Assembly: GCA_018398765.1 (NCBI GenBank)
Contig: JAHBMJ010005524.1
Span: 1-64,000 of the forward strand
Length of the DNA: 64,000 bases
Direction: 5' to 3'
Source: Chromera velia
Taxonomy: Eukaryota; Sar; Chromeraceae
Shown: positions 1 to 18,195 of the stretch, in pieces
Layout: each line of letters begins with the position of its first letter
Numbering within the stretch: position 1 is the stretch's first letter
The notes under the pieces: generated by a model
Seen by the model: only the letters and a program-made list of their open reading frames with translations
Databases searched by the model: none
What the model was told of the DNA's origin: nothing
Translations under genes and position numbers: made by a program

Positions 1-470
1 GTGTAAGGGGGGGGGGGGACGAGAGGCCGCGCATGCCGCATAGACATGCAATTAACGAAACACCCACGCTTCCGTTGCTGCTTTGTGATTTTCGTACTGA
101 CTGCGATTGTGTTTCTTTTTTCTTTCTGGTATTTCTAGTTGTTGCAATTTTGAGGCCTGTAGGTACCACCATAAAGACAGAGAGATCAAGGGAGGGAAGC
201 GGAACAGGGGGGGTGCAGAAGCGTGTTGAAAGATATCCCCATTTTCCCTTTCTCTTTGTCTGTGATTGTTTCTCTTCTCGTTTTTTCTGGAGCGCTTCTC
301 GGAAGGCGGAATTCACTCTGACTCAACCAAAACACGCAGCTTCTTTCCGCCTATTCCCCCAAACTTTCCTGACACTAAAAAAAGTGCAATGTTCTCTTTT
401 ACCTGCTGCCTCCCTGTCTTTCTCAGCAGATTTGCACACTAAGTCTTTCTGACCTCTTTTTTTTTTTCAG

Positions 471-698
471 GTGAAGCTCAGTGTCCCCCACTACCACACC
501 AGCGAGGTGGCGGAGCGGCTGAAGAGGATGAGCGAAAGATTCCACCAGGCGCGCGCAGAGAAGTTCAACCGTCTCGCGAAAGGGGGACGCGGCCGTTCGG
601 ATTCTGCAACTGGGGGAGCCAACTTGATCTGGAGAGGCGTGAAGGAGACTGCCCGCCTCTCGCAGTACGCAGTGGATGATACCCCAGTGTACAACTGA
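471..698 (+). CDS. Terminal exon of an unidentified protein (5' part outside or unresolved)
   Basis: A long T-run ending in TTTTTTTCAG at 461-470 is a strong 3' splice site. It is followed by an open frame starting VKLSVPHYHTSEVAERL and ending ...DDTPVY-N before TGA at 696-698. The 75 residues are basic and helical-looking (ERLKRMSERFHQARAEKF), unlike the pyrimidine-rich translations around them. The bases before the acceptor look like intron, and no upstream exon can be placed inside the window. I do not recognise the family. The exon phase is uncertain; this frame was chosen because it is the one that stays open with sensible composition. Function unknown. Confidence 0.5.
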   Translation: MKLSVPHYHTSEVAERLKRMSERFHQARAEKFNRLAKGGRGRSDSATGGANLIWRGVKETARLSQYAVDDTPVYN

Positions 699-3600
699 AT
701 GCACCAACTTCTTAAAAACTCTTCTCCCTGCTGAAAACTGCATTTACGGGATCGGTGCTTCTTGTTTGCACGCAGAAGTTTCTCTACTCCGGTGCATCGC
801 TTGTATCTTTCTTTCTGTGGAGGGATGGCTCGGCTCTGGTTGTCTTGTCACTCCGTTCGTTCGCAGAGAGAGAGCATCGTGGGAAGAGAGACGCAGGGGG
901 AAAGGAGGTAAAGCAGGAGTGACAGGCGAAAGAAGTGAATCACACTTTTCTCCCATGTGTTGAAAGCACGTCATCGCGGTCAGCTCGGATGCCGCAAATT
1001 TTGACCGAAAAAGAAGTGGAGATGGGAGGATGAAAAGGCAGGCGGGTGAGGGAGGACGGGTGGCCAACAGATGAGAAGACCGGTAGACTGATTTACCGGT
1101 GAAAATTTCCTTTTATTATCGTCTTTCTTTGTGTTGTCTTCAATGTTCTGGGAATGGAATGATGTATGTGGGCAGAGTGAGAGAAAGGCGCGCCTTCGAA
1201 ATCAGGCGCAAAAAGGAGTGAGGGAAGAAAGGAAAGCGTTTCTGTTCGATAGAGCCTCTTCTGTCACGGCTCTTGTGTGTCTTTTTAAGTCTGCCCGCTT
1301 CCTTCCTTCCTTGCCTGTCTTGTCCTTGACCTTTTCTTCTTCCCCCTCTCCTTCTTCTGCCTGCCCCGTCTACCTGTGCGATGCCGGTTGCTCTGAAGAA
1401 GAGAAATTGAATAGGCGAACGAGCAGAAAAGTCTACAATGCGTCTCTTGTTGAGCAAACCGACGGATTTTGTCTCTTGTCTTTTGAAGAGCAAATTCTTC
1501 GCACATTCCTTCGTTTCTTCTCTTCTGCAAGCTTTGGCTTCTAACTTTCTCCTCTCGAAGTATTCTGACCTTCTTTTCTCTCCGTCTATCAATCCAATCA
1601 GCAGGCTTCCTTCTCCTCGGTCGATTTTCTTTTCTTCTCTTCTGTCTCCTCTGTCTGTCCTGCTCCCACTGACGGAGGCAACAAACCTCAAGTGAAGACA
1701 AGGGAAAAAATTTAAATGAATCGGGGGGCGTCGATCGATATCTGTTGGGTCAACTTGGGAGGGATGCTCTAGAAGATTTCAAACCTAACTTTTGAGTCGT
1801 CTGCTAATCTTGCAAGAAAAGTTGTTCTGTCTCTGTGTACAACGTTTGGTCTTTCTTTCCCTTGCTTTTACTCGACTTTCTTCTTCGTTATACACAAAAA
1901 AGTCCGTGTTTCGTTTTTCACTTGCGGCAAGCAGTTGCAGTGAGGAGCTAGGAAAATCGGTGATGAAGAAGTAGAACGAAAAAGAAACAGAAATGGATGG
2001 CTCCAAAGAAAGCGCTGTTGTGGACACGTCAGAGGAAATGAAAAGTTGGCTGGTGCCTTTTCTGTCTGAAGTTGAGATCAAATTCGTCTCTTCGTTCGTT
2101 CGTCCGTCCACGGATTGCATGATTGATTATTGCCCTTTCTGTGCAAGCCCTTTGTCTCCTCTCTGTCTCTGTCTCTGTCTTTCTGTCTCTCGTGTGTGTG
2201 TGTGTCCATATATACGTGTGTGTGTGTGTGTGTGTGTCTGGGGGTTTGGACGTCTTTTTGAATCCAAGAAGGCCCGCAGATACTAGTACCGTTTGCGTTT
2301 TTTGAGTCTTCGCTGTTTCACTTCTCTTCCCGTTTCTCTCTTTCATCTTTTCTTTCGCACCCACTTTAATTACTTTGATCTTTCTTTCTGTGAATGAATG
2401 AATGAATGAATGAGTAAATAAATGAATTGAGTGAAAAAATCGAGAAATGAATGTGCGCATGTGCACCCCCGTCCTTGGGGGTCATTGACGTGGTTGTTTT
2501 TTTCATGCATGCTCCGTTGATTCCTTCCATCTTTGTGGCTTGCTGGTTTTCTTTCCAGCTTCCCTTCTGTTTTTCGTTTCCCCCCCCTTCTCCCTATCCC
2601 AGCGTCCAAATTGCGCGTCCCAATTTGGTGACGATTATCTTTATCTTCCTTTTCTTCTTTCACTGTGCCTGCAATCGTCTTTTTTGTGCGTCTTTTTGAC
2701 GTGACGTCGTTCTGTTTGTGTGTCGAGTCTGCAAAATTCTTGTTTCGTGAGTGAGGCCTGGCTGATGACATTTTCCTTCCTTCTTTTGCCATTCGGGAAT
2801 ATCGAAAAGCGGTGATCAGCATGGCAGGCAGGCAGGAGGTCAGGGGTCAATCAAGCGTGCATCATGCGGAGGAGGCCATCCTGGAGGGGCGTGAGTGTAC
2901 CTACACATGTGTGCGTGCGTATGCGTCTGTTTTGCCGATTCGTTGATTTGTTCTTTCTTGTAAGATCTTGTCGAAGCGGGAATCGGGCAGGAGTCCCGAG
3001 AGACGACAGGAGGAGAAAAAGGTAGCTGAAAAGAGCATCCTTGTCCTTCTCTTGGTTTGTCTTCGATTTTGTTTCGTTTTGTTTTGTTTCGTTTTTGGTG
3101 GAATGGACTGACTGGTTTAAGTTGAGGAAAACGGGGTTCTCTCTACCCTTGTCCTCGTGTCTTTTTAGGTTTGTTTGTGTTGTTGCTGGTGCAGTCACGG
3201 GGGTGAAGAAATATGGGTGTCTTTGTAGAATTCCTTACTTTCCGTCCTCGCGAGATGGACCCTCTGAAAAAATGTTTGCCGGACAAGAATGGACGAGGAG
3301 GTCAACCTTCATCAATGAAAGTACTTTGGGCATGTTTTTTCGTGACTTGTCGGTGTCTGATTTTCTTTGTTTTGTTTTGGCCGGGTTTTCTTGTTGGATC
3401 TTTTTGATTTTGTTCTTTTTGTTTTGTTTGCAGTGCGGCGTTTTCGTTGTGACTGCATTAGGAGGGAGGAGAGGCAAAGACCTGCAAACCCTCCACGTGA
3501 CTCAGATAATTCCTGTTGTTTGCTTAATTGATCAATTCACAGAAGGACACCGGCCGTCCTCTGTTCTGTGGCCTTTTTCTTCTTCACTAAGGGCCAGGCC

Positions 3601-5197
3601 GGGATGACAAAAGGAAAGGAGAATCTTCGCGAGAGACTGACAAAAAAGAGATCATGAGTCAAGAAACTGCAGAAATGGATGCGAAAGAAACTTTTGCAAA
3701 CGGACTGACTGACTGACTGACGAACCTTTCTTCATTTGATGTCTGAAAGGACGATCGAGAAAGAAGGCTGCAGCTAGGCCCTTCCTGCATCATGCATGAG
3801 TGAGTGAGCGACTCACAACTGAACTTGAAGTCCTTCATCCACTCTTCATTTCGCAGTCTGAATAAATTGCCATGAAGGGAGCAAGGCACCGTCTCTCTCT
3901 TATTGTTTGGTCTCGCCCCCCACGAGGGGCTTCTTTCGATCCATCGATCGATCGAACATCTCGCCTCTGTCTTTTTGGGATGTCGCCGTATCAGCCCCTA
4001 ATCGTGTCGCTTGCGCTCCTCCCCTTCGTCGCGTCCACCTTTTACATTTTCATCTCATTCCTCCCATTCGTTCATTGCATCGATCCCCCTAGCTCCGTTT
4101 CCTGTTTCGCCAGACGGGAATCAGTTCTCTGGTTCGCGTCGGACGTCCTTTCCTTTCTTTTAGAAGGGGCCCAATCAGGCCGCTTTTGCTGTGAAGGTCT
4201 TAGCTGCGTCTGTTCGAACTCCCTCCTTCGTTCGTAAGCCAACGGCATGCATGAAGAGGCACGACGATGACGCCACACGCAGTCAACATCAAAAGGTGTG
4301 GGTGGGTACTGAGAGAGAAACAGATATCAACTTTTTGCCTGCCTCCTCAGGAAGGAAAGAAAGAAAGAACCAACAGACAATGCAGACTTGGGGGAACGGG
4401 GGCCCCTGGGAACCGTCAACGGCATTGACGGTCCTTCAGGCGTTGGGTCATGCAGACACAAACAGAGGAAAAAGGACAGTTGGAGGCATGCAGCTTTCTT
4501 TTGATCACTCACATCTCTACTGCAGTCGCTACTTCCTTTTGCAAGGTGGTCCTCGAGGTTCTTTTTCTCGTTTCCGTTGATCACATGTTGTGCACTTCCA
4601 TGATTCCTGTCGGCAGCGTGTGGATCGGTCAACTCACTCAAACAACCATGCAGTCGTCCCAGACGTTTCTTTCAAGTCATTTTCAAGCCATTCTTTCTGT
4701 TGTGGGGTGTGCATGAACGTCTTTCGCATTCCTTACATGTACATCACTGTAGCATGTTGTGAACCATTTCTTCAATTTAATTTTCTTGCATTGACTTCTC
4801 TATAAGTTTTAAATTCTGATTCATTTTTCATGAAAAACAAAAAACGGACTCACGCTACAAGTTATTATAGAAATATGATGGAATTAGTTAAGATATGAAG
4901 CGATCGATATCACGATATTCCTTTGTGGGAATATTTAGTATTAAAGACTAGAGAAAATGAGCTAGAAAATGAGGCATAGGTCAGATGTTTTGATTTCAGC
5001 AATGCGACTTACTTTGTTTTAGCCTTGTTTTATCAATGATTGAGACTGTTTGTTATCAAAAATTGGTGATCAATTATTTGTAACCATTGGATCTAGCATT
5101 GGATTCTAGCTAATTCCAGCCTAGACGGATTGGTTACTACCGTACCAACTGGTTACATGTATAAATTCAATTCACTAATAAAAATTACTTTGTATCT
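699..5197. other. Gene-free spacer, low-complexity
   Basis: About 4.5 kb of pyrimidine-rich, then AT-rich sequence. Open frames here translate into Ser/Phe/Leu- or Arg/Lys-rich strings with no conserved motif and no convincing start or splice context. It holds short simple repeats: (TG)n near 2200-2238, (GAAT)n near 2392-2425, and ACTG repeats near 3705-3720. The first few hundred bases are probably the 3' UTR of the 471-698 gene. Base composition changes sharply to AT-rich after about 4750. Confidence 0.5.
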
Positions 5198-5662
5198 CTA
5201 GGCGTAGACTTTAGTTAGTTAGTAGTTAGTTAGTTAGTTAGTTTAGTTTATGACCTCATGGAGAACTAACTAACTAAACTAACTAAACAGTTTTAATGGT
5301 AAATTTAATGAATGAATATAGTTTGACCCTAAGATTTAAGTAACGTTTGTACCCCCCCCCCTCCCAGCATGTTATTGCTAGTGTCACTGATAACAATAAA
5401 TGACATCATTGTGATCTCGAGTCTCATAAAATGTTTAAAGTTCTATATGACCTAGTATATGACAAATTAACTCAGACTCAGACTAAGTCAGACAATGCTA
5501 GCAGACAATGAGTAATCAAAATTTTTATAGTTTAACACATCAAACTAAACTAAACTAAAGGCCACGTATAACTAGTTTAGTTCATAATTTAGTTAGTTAG
5601 TTTAGTTTTCTGAGGAAGTATGAACTAACTAAAGAACTAAACTAACTAAAGTCCACGCCTAG
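5198..5662. mobile_element. MITE-like element with terminal inverted repeats
   Basis: The left end reads CTAGGCGTAGACTTTAGTTA and the right end is its reverse complement with one change (TAACTAAAGTCCACGCCTAG). Inside both arms there are further inverted blocks built from TTAGTTAG/CTAACTAA runs. The 8 bases outside each end are TTGTATCT and TTGCATAT, matching at 6 of 8, which would fit a decayed 8-bp target-site duplication. There is no coding capacity in its 465 bp. A non-autonomous DNA transposon remnant, possibly hAT-like, is the best reading. Confidence 0.65.
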
Positions 5663-7169
5663 TTGCATATGAATGAATGAATGAATGAAGTTGGCTTTGC
5701 TAGAGCTATATATATATATATATATATATATGAATGAATGAATGAATGAGTATATATGTATGTATATATAGTAACTGGGGTTAATTCCCGGGTCACGGTT
5801 ATAGACATCTTGACATGATCCTGTAACTAACTAACATATCATCAGACGGCCGATATATAAAATCATTCAGGACTAGATTCAGGATTATGATGGTGTAGCA
5901 AACTGAGAAAATTTAAGAAAATTTTTCTGAGGTTTTCGATCTCCGTGAAAGGCAGAAAAACAGGAATACTGGTAGACATGCGAAACACTCTCTCCCGCGC
6001 TGCATGCATTGGTGCGAACCACCAGATTCCTTTTTGCCTTCCTCGTTCTATACTGAGACCACAAAAGAGGCAGCAAGCATCTCGTCACACCCTCCCTCCC
6101 CGTCCCGCCACTCCCCCGCATCCAGTCACGCGAACACAGACAAACGTTGAGTATGTGGGAAAAACCGAATCCGCAAGTGCCACCCCACCCACCCCGTTTT
6201 CCCTCAGGACGGAGGCCGACAAGCCACGCGCAGGCAGTCACACCTACAAGAACTTAATTCGTTCCGTGCTCACAGTTATTTCTTTTTACACGTTCCCGCC
6301 AATGCGTCAGTAGACGCCTGCATGCCAACCATGATCTCAACGTTCGTGCCCTCTGTCTGGCCCCTGTTTCCTTTCCATGCACCCACCCCACTTCGAGTTC
6401 GAGTTCCAGCCGGAGAAAGAGAAGAACTCTCGTGGCAAAAAGAGTTACCGACCGCCCAGGGAAGACAGTGGAGACGTACGAGAAAAAGAAAGGATCAATC
6501 AAGTTAAATCTACTCACTCTCTTGCCCTCTGTCTGTTCTAGAGAAGCAAAAGGTTTCCCCCCCGCCCCCCCCGTCCCTCATTGCCTACTTGTGTGAGCGG
6601 GTGAGTAAAAATAGAAAAAAAAAAAAAAAAAAGAAGTGTGGTGTTCGATGATTCGATTCAACCCACAAAGTGCGAATTTCGGAACACCTTCAAGAGCTTG
6701 CTGCGCATGTGAGCAGCCCAGAGGCTCGATCGGTGCCATTCATAAATTGAAATTCGCGATCTTTCCCCTTCTGCCCGGTTGGTTCTAACTTCCTTCTTGC
6801 AGACTCCACTGCATGTACACCACCACAATTAAGGCCTCACTCACTCACTCACTCTCACAAAACTGGTGGAAGGAAGGAAGGAAGAATACGTCCCCGAAAG
6901 AAAAGGAAGAGGGAAAGAAGAAGGAAAGCACATGCACCTTGAGCTCCCGTTCCGTGCAGCTGCATGCGCGTACCCTTCTTGTCTGTCCCAACCAACCGAC
7001 CCAGCCCCCTGCTTGGATTCCAAGTTCAGCTCCCTACCTCCCTTCCCTTCCCTCTCTGTTTCTTTCTATGTTGTTACTTTTCCCCTTTCATGCCTGTCTT
7101 CTCTTCTCTCCTCGTCTAGTCTCTTCGAGACTCATTCCCTCCATCGAAACAGACAGACAAACAGACACC
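5663..7169. other. Spacer downstream of CDC48, no gene seen
   Basis: Begins with (GAAT)n, (TA)n at about 5707-5731, then (GAAT)n again, followed by about 1.3 kb of mixed sequence with a poly-A tract near 6617-6633. No exon could be supported on either strand. The part next to 7169 should include the 3' UTR of the minus-strand CDC48 gene. Confidence 0.45.
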
Positions 7170-13379
<6,210 letters not shown>

Positions 13380-13733
13380 CAGAAGAACGGATTATCTGTG
13401 AATGTCTCAAAGTCATACTCGTTATTTATGGGGGAGGAATGGAGTTTAGGCGAAAGGAAGGTCTTTCTCTTTGGGGGGAAAGTCATACAACGTTGTTCGG
13501 AGTTTAAGTATTTGGGTGCAATTTTCGACAGCAATGAGGCGGTTAGTCGCACTTTTGAAATGTGTCTGAAAAAAGGGAAAGCGAAGGTGTTTGCGTTACT
13601 TGTGGAACTTACACTGCTTGGCAAGGTCTCCCCGGGGAGGTTGATAACAATGTGCAGGACTGCAGCCTCGTCAGTATTCCTCTCGGCGGAGACAGCGGGC
13701 CTGTCCCCTCGACAACTGGCAGAGACAAGTTAA
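13380..13733 (+). pseudogene. LINE-type reverse transcriptase fragment (3' part of RT domain)
   Basis: The frame contains GLSVNVSKSY and, about 45 residues later, EFKYLGAIFDS. This pair is typical of the end of the RT domain in non-LTR retrotransposons (the lysine-rich segment after the catalytic motif, then FKYLG-I-D). The catalytic YxDD and everything upstream are missing, and downstream frames are broken, so this is a truncated dead copy. It abuts a GC-rich block on its left. Its relation to the Penelope-like element that follows is unclear; the sequence type differs, so I treat it as an independent insertion. Confidence 0.6.
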
Positions 13734-14851
13734 CAAAAGCTTCTCTGAGACAAGCAACAAGAGAAAGAGAGGCTCTCGATTGGCTGTCCAAATGGTTAGT
13801 AGACAGACAGATAGGAGAATAGAGAGACACTCGCTCCTGTGGTATTTACTCCCGCAATAGTTATCTCAGTCAGTTTCAGACACAGAATCGATCACATCAA
13901 TGTTTTGCTATGCTTTTGTTGGGTAGATCGAAGAATAGGGAGGAGATTGGGTCACACGGTTATCATATACACTCTCCCTTATTTTCTTTTGGCGAGCGGC
14001 ATTCGTTTCCGCTCTCTGCTGTGAGAGTGCGTAGAGGGCGGAACGAAATATGGGGGATCTAGTGAGCACCATTGTATACAAAATTGAATGTCCTGCAATT
14101 GGGAGTAAAAGACTGGTAGATGATGCAGTACACACACTGACTGTCTGCATGCGCACCGAGCAGTACCAATTGAAGCTTACATCACTCTCTGACAGGGTTA
14201 AAGAACGATCTAGAATAGGGGAGAGAGTCGCAAGAGCACAATAGGTACCGGCCGCTGGAGCGAGAGGAGTGGAAGAGGAGGAGGTATATGTTCGGGAGCT
14301 GGTCTCTTTCATCCTAGACCGTGAGCCTTAAAAAGCCTGCCCGTTAATCAAAGCTTATTTGAAGTAAATATAAGCAGTGTGTGGTTGTTTAGCTATCTGG
14401 CTAGGGAGGTTGTGGCGGTTCATGCTTATGCTTTTATGGCTGGCTCAAGCCGGCCCTCTCTGTTGACTTCTGCATACATGGGTTGCCATCCATCTCTGGT
14501 TGTCGGAGACCTTAGGCCTAGCCCTACGCTCAACCAACCTTAAGTAAAATAAATAAGTAAGTGACTTAACCCGGCAGCCATTGTGACCGAATGGCCCGCA
14601 ATAGCTATGGGCAGTCTGTTGCATATAATATGCATTGTTCATAACTTAGGCCCAAAGCTTATAGCGTTGAAAAACTAGTTACACCTCTGAGTCAGAAAAA
14701 CGCTCACTGTAGCTTGATCGACCTCCAATATCCTTCAGAAATCAACTTCAAGACAAAACATCGTAGAGCGATCAACGGTCACTCAGAATTATTAAGTCTT
14801 AGAGAACATAACCTGCCTTTTAATCCTTCTGTCCCCCCTTATCATCGGCAG
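13734..14851. other. Repeat-derived spacer
   Basis: No intact gene. Short frames on both strands (for example near 14050-14244) have no recognisable motif. Contains one copy of a dispersed repeat at 14561-14632. Probably debris of older insertions. Confidence 0.4.
14561..14632. repeat. Dispersed repeat, copy 1 (GTGACTTAACC family)
   Basis: GTGACTTAACCCGGCAGCCA followed by TTGTGACCGAATGGC and GGGCAGTCTGTTGCAT. The same order of words occurs at 44672-44740 in the same orientation, with substitutions and an indel. About 30 kb separates the copies. Possibly SINE-like. Confidence 0.55.
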
Positions 14852-15059
14852 AGACAAACGGAGACAAAACGGCAAGCCTGTGCCTGGATTTCATCTAGGA
14901 GGGTTATAAGTCTCCCTCCCTCCCTCCCTTGCTGTATTTATTCTTTGGTCCGTCACTGCTTTGATGGGCTAAAGCATCTTATTCCTCTCATCCGAAACGA
15001 GCCCACTCAGCCTCGCAGCTCTGAGGAGATGGACATTGTGTTCGTTCAACGGGACCCTG

Positions 15060-16131
15060 GTCCCTAAGGAGATTGGAGAAGCCTTGAAAGGCCTCCACAA
15101 ATGCCTGCAGAAGACTAGTGCAGAAGACCCACAAGTCAATACTGCAGCTCCTCCCAAAGAGTGTGAGAGAGTCATAAGAGAAAACCCAAGAGGTATCGTC
15201 TGCTCTCTGTGAGCTCTTTAAGAGAGCGTAAGAGAAGGTGGATACGGCAAAGTATAACGCCTGTCTCGAAGAATGAAAGGCCCAGTAGCAGTAAGCCCAA
15301 GACTGTGTTTCAGTTCTTTTTGAAGAGTTGAAAGAGCTCGTTGGTGTCCCTGGCGTGCCAGCCTCCCGTAAAGTCAAATTCCTCGCTGCCTCTGTTACCC
15401 ATCTTTCCTTCCTGCTCTGGCAGAAGGATTCTACCGTCTTCATAGCAAAAGCACAGCAGACGATCGTCAAGAGACGAAAGGAACGAAACCAGCAGAAGGG
15501 TCAGAATGAGCTCTTTGAACAGGCAATGCCCCAGACCCTCGAGGAAATGCGTTCCTTTGTCCATTAGATTGTTGATTCCAAAGTGGACCGCCGTCTCCGT
15601 TCCCTCAACCAACAGCGTGAGCCCTCTGTCTCTTCTTCTTCCCGTTCCTCGGCCCATTCTTCTGCTCGTCCGAAGAAAAGGATTTTGAAGAACCGAGATG
15701 AAGGCCAACAGCAGGCACTGCATCGAAAGAATTCAGGGGGGCACGGGAGAGGGAAACTCAAAAGACAGAGAGACCGCCAACAGTAGCAACAGCAGTCAGG
15801 TGGCAACTCTCGCTATCAATCTGAATCAGTTGCATCTGTGTCTGTCAGGTCCGTCTCCTCTTCCCACCATTCCTCCCACCGATCTAATCTGAAACCGAAT
15901 AACCGTGAGTACGATAACCATTCATCTCGCTCCTCTTCCTCTTCTCAGAAGCGTGTGCGCTTTAACAACAATCCCCAGGCCGACGCTGATGGTTGGCAAG
16001 TCATAAGGGGGCGCAAAGCAGCTCGCCGCGGGGAGGTGAAGCGTTCTGGCACCCCGTACCCTCAGGAGAAGGTACAGGGAGGGGATGACCAGTCGAAGAA
16101 TGGAGGGGGTGGGGTTAAGCGCCGTCGTTGA
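15060..16131 (+). pseudogene. ORF1 of the Penelope-like element, Ser/Arg-rich, interrupted by in-frame stops
   Basis: One frame reads through the whole stretch as protein-like sequence: Leu-rich and coiled-coil-like at first (FEELKELVGVPG, RRKERNQQKGQ), then very Ser/Arg/Gln-rich (SVRSVSSSHHSSHRS), ending in KNGGGGVKRRR before TGA at 16129. It is broken by eight in-frame stops at 15085, 15175, 15229, 15274, 15286, 15292, 15565 and 15784. Two clusters sit inside glutamine-rich runs (RQQ-stop-QQQSGG; KAQ-stop-Q-stop-AQ). A basic, Ser-rich nucleic-acid-binding (gag-like) role is plausible but inferred. Confidence 0.6.
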
Positions 16132-16169
16132 CGGGGCTGGGTTGGGATTCCCACTCAGAAGTTTCATGA

Positions 16170-18190
16170 CAAAACGCTGGTCTCTCTTGTTTCAAATTTC
16201 TTCCTTCTGTTTATCATCTTGTTGGTGTCAACTCCCTCTCCCCTGCCGAACGTGCTCTGATTTCAAAAGGTGCAAAATTCGTTGCATCTGTTCGTGCAAG
16301 CACTTTTTCTATCCGTCAGCGAGTGCAAAGATCTTTAGAGGAATGTGTACGCCGGTATGAGTGGATGTGTATTTGCCAAGGGAGTGCTAACAGCGGTGTT
16401 CCTGCTTTGTATCTTCCTTCACAACGCTGCTGCTCTGCCGTGCAAGCGAAGAAAGCCTTCTTCTCTCGTTTTGATGTGTCTGATCTGCTTGGACGTTTTT
16501 CTGTTTCTCCACATCATGTGAACTTTTCTCCTAAAATGTTTGACTTGGTTGAGCATTTGGGTAGCCGCCATCGAGTGCGGGGGGCTGATAAGAATATACT
16601 AGGTCTGACTGTGATGGGGGCAGGGTGATATGATGATCAAGCGTGGAAACACCTGCTGAACAGCCGCACACACCGAAAACTTTGGTGTTCACCCTTTGAA
16701 GATGATTTCCAAGAGGCGCGCCGGATTTGCAATAATTTGAAGTTCTTGTCTGCCGAGCTTCATTTGTATGCCAGTCGGTTTCTCGGGGGGTGTCATGTTG
16801 AGGTAGGCCCGAAATTTTACATCATCCCCAAACTGTACAAAAACCTAGTCTCGTCAAGACCCATCACCCCTCTCTGTGCAAGCTCCTTCGCTTTCGTTCA
16901 CACAATTGTAGCAAAAGCCCTCAATCTGATTGCCAACTTTTTTGCTCAGAACTGTTTGGGGTCGCTTGAAATCGCCCTTCAGTTCGAAGGCAAAGTCTTT
17001 TCTGGAGACCGTCTCCTCTGGTTAGCTGATGTGCAGTCGTTGTACACAAACCTCAGCCACGCTGACCTTAGACAGGTGTTTGAAATGTTGTTCTCAGGGG
17101 AGGCTGTCAAGAGGGGGTTATTGCCGGAAGAATTTGGGGTAAACTACTTCACAGAGAGATTCAAACCTGCATGTGAGTCAGATGTAGGCCTGAAGATCAA
17201 GGTTTGGAGAGAGCTTTTTAAGGCTTTGTTGCGTGTGTATTTCTCTTTCATTGATAAGGAAGGAAAAGAGCACTTCTTTGAACAACTCTCTGGACTTCCA
17301 ATAGCCAGGGGTCTGCAGCTGGTCCTACGCTCGCTGTCCTGTGTCTCTGTCTCATATTTGAAGTGAATCTATCTGTTGAGTCTCTGGAAATCTTCTGGAG
17401 GTATATTGATGATTTATTTGGGGTTTGGTCGGGAACAGAAAGGGAATTGCAGGAATGGCTCCGTATTTTCTTTTCTAAAGTGAAGAAAGACACTCATTTA
17501 TGCTTTGATGAGCCTGTCATTCGTCATGTACGTGATTTGGTTCTCTCTTCATTTATCATTCTCGACATTGCTCTCTGGGCTGTGCCCCTTTCTTCCTCTC
17601 CAAATTATGATTTGTATCGCATTGAAGTGCGTCCATATGACAAGCCCCTCTCTGGTTTCCAGTATTTTGTGTGGTCGTCTTGTCATCCCAGTCGACAAAA
17701 AGAAGCGCTGGTCACTGCTGAGCTCAAGAGAAAACTGAAGAGATGCACTTTGTCTGAGGTGTTTGAAAAGGAAATTGTGAAGGTTGTGTCTCGTTTCGGT
17801 CGACGTGGGTATCCTACCTCCGTTCTCCGCAAAGCAATCATAAATTTTAAAGTCCCTTTCCGCATTCGTGATCGACTTCGAGAATCTGAACTTGCATCTT
17901 TGCGTACTTTGCGTGAAGTGCGAACGAATCCGTTGTCTTCGAATGGTTGGAAGGTTAAGAAAGACGATTGTATTACTTTGAAGTGCTTGTTTGTCCCTCA
18001 GAGTGCGAGAGGCATTCCTGCACTTCACAAAGAGATTGAAAAACGAGCGCATGCACACAGTTTCCCTCTTTGCGTCACTACAGCCTGGCAAAGAGGAAGA
18101 AATCTTTTAGAGTGTTTGAATGCTGCATGGATGCGTTCGCATCCTCTTCAAAGGAATGGCAGGGGTTCTTTTTCACGGGGCGCTCCGTGA
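16170..18190 (+). pseudogene. Penelope-type reverse transcriptase with one in-frame TGA and one frameshift
   Basis: RNA-directed DNA polymerase. Motifs in order: LSPAERALISKGAKFV near 16233-16280; FYIIPKLY and RPITP near 16815-16870; LADVQSLYTNLSH near 17015-17055; GLPIARG near 17293; the catalytic YIDD at 17402-17413 within RYIDDLFGVW; HPSRQ near 17685; RGYPTSVLRKAI near 17805; and the C-terminal AWQRGRNLLECL near 18085. The first frame has a TGA at 16626-16628 and shifts frame between about 17310 and 17360, just before the catalytic motif. Two other RT classes, LINE and LTR, were considered; the N-terminal segment and the HP...K block favour Penelope. Probably non-functional. Confidence 0.75.
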
Positions 18191-18195
18191 AAAAG
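18168..18195. other. Perfect 11-bp hairpin spanning the RT stop codon
   Basis: CTTTTTCACGG at 18168-18178 is followed by GGCGCT and then by its exact reverse complement CCGTGAAAAAG at 18185-18195. The TGA stop of the RT frame (18188-18190) lies in the right arm. It could be an RNA 3' structure of the element. Confidence 0.8.

Noticed and set aside
2730-2830. CTGATGA...GAAA arrangement resembling a hammerhead ribozyme
   Set aside because: No convincing stem II or stem III can be paired. No hammerhead was found near the Penelope-like element either.
3041-3607. 188-codon frame on the + strand
   Set aside because: Phe/Val/Cys/Leu-rich translation of T/G-rich DNA, no ATG context of note, no motif, and antisense frames equally open.
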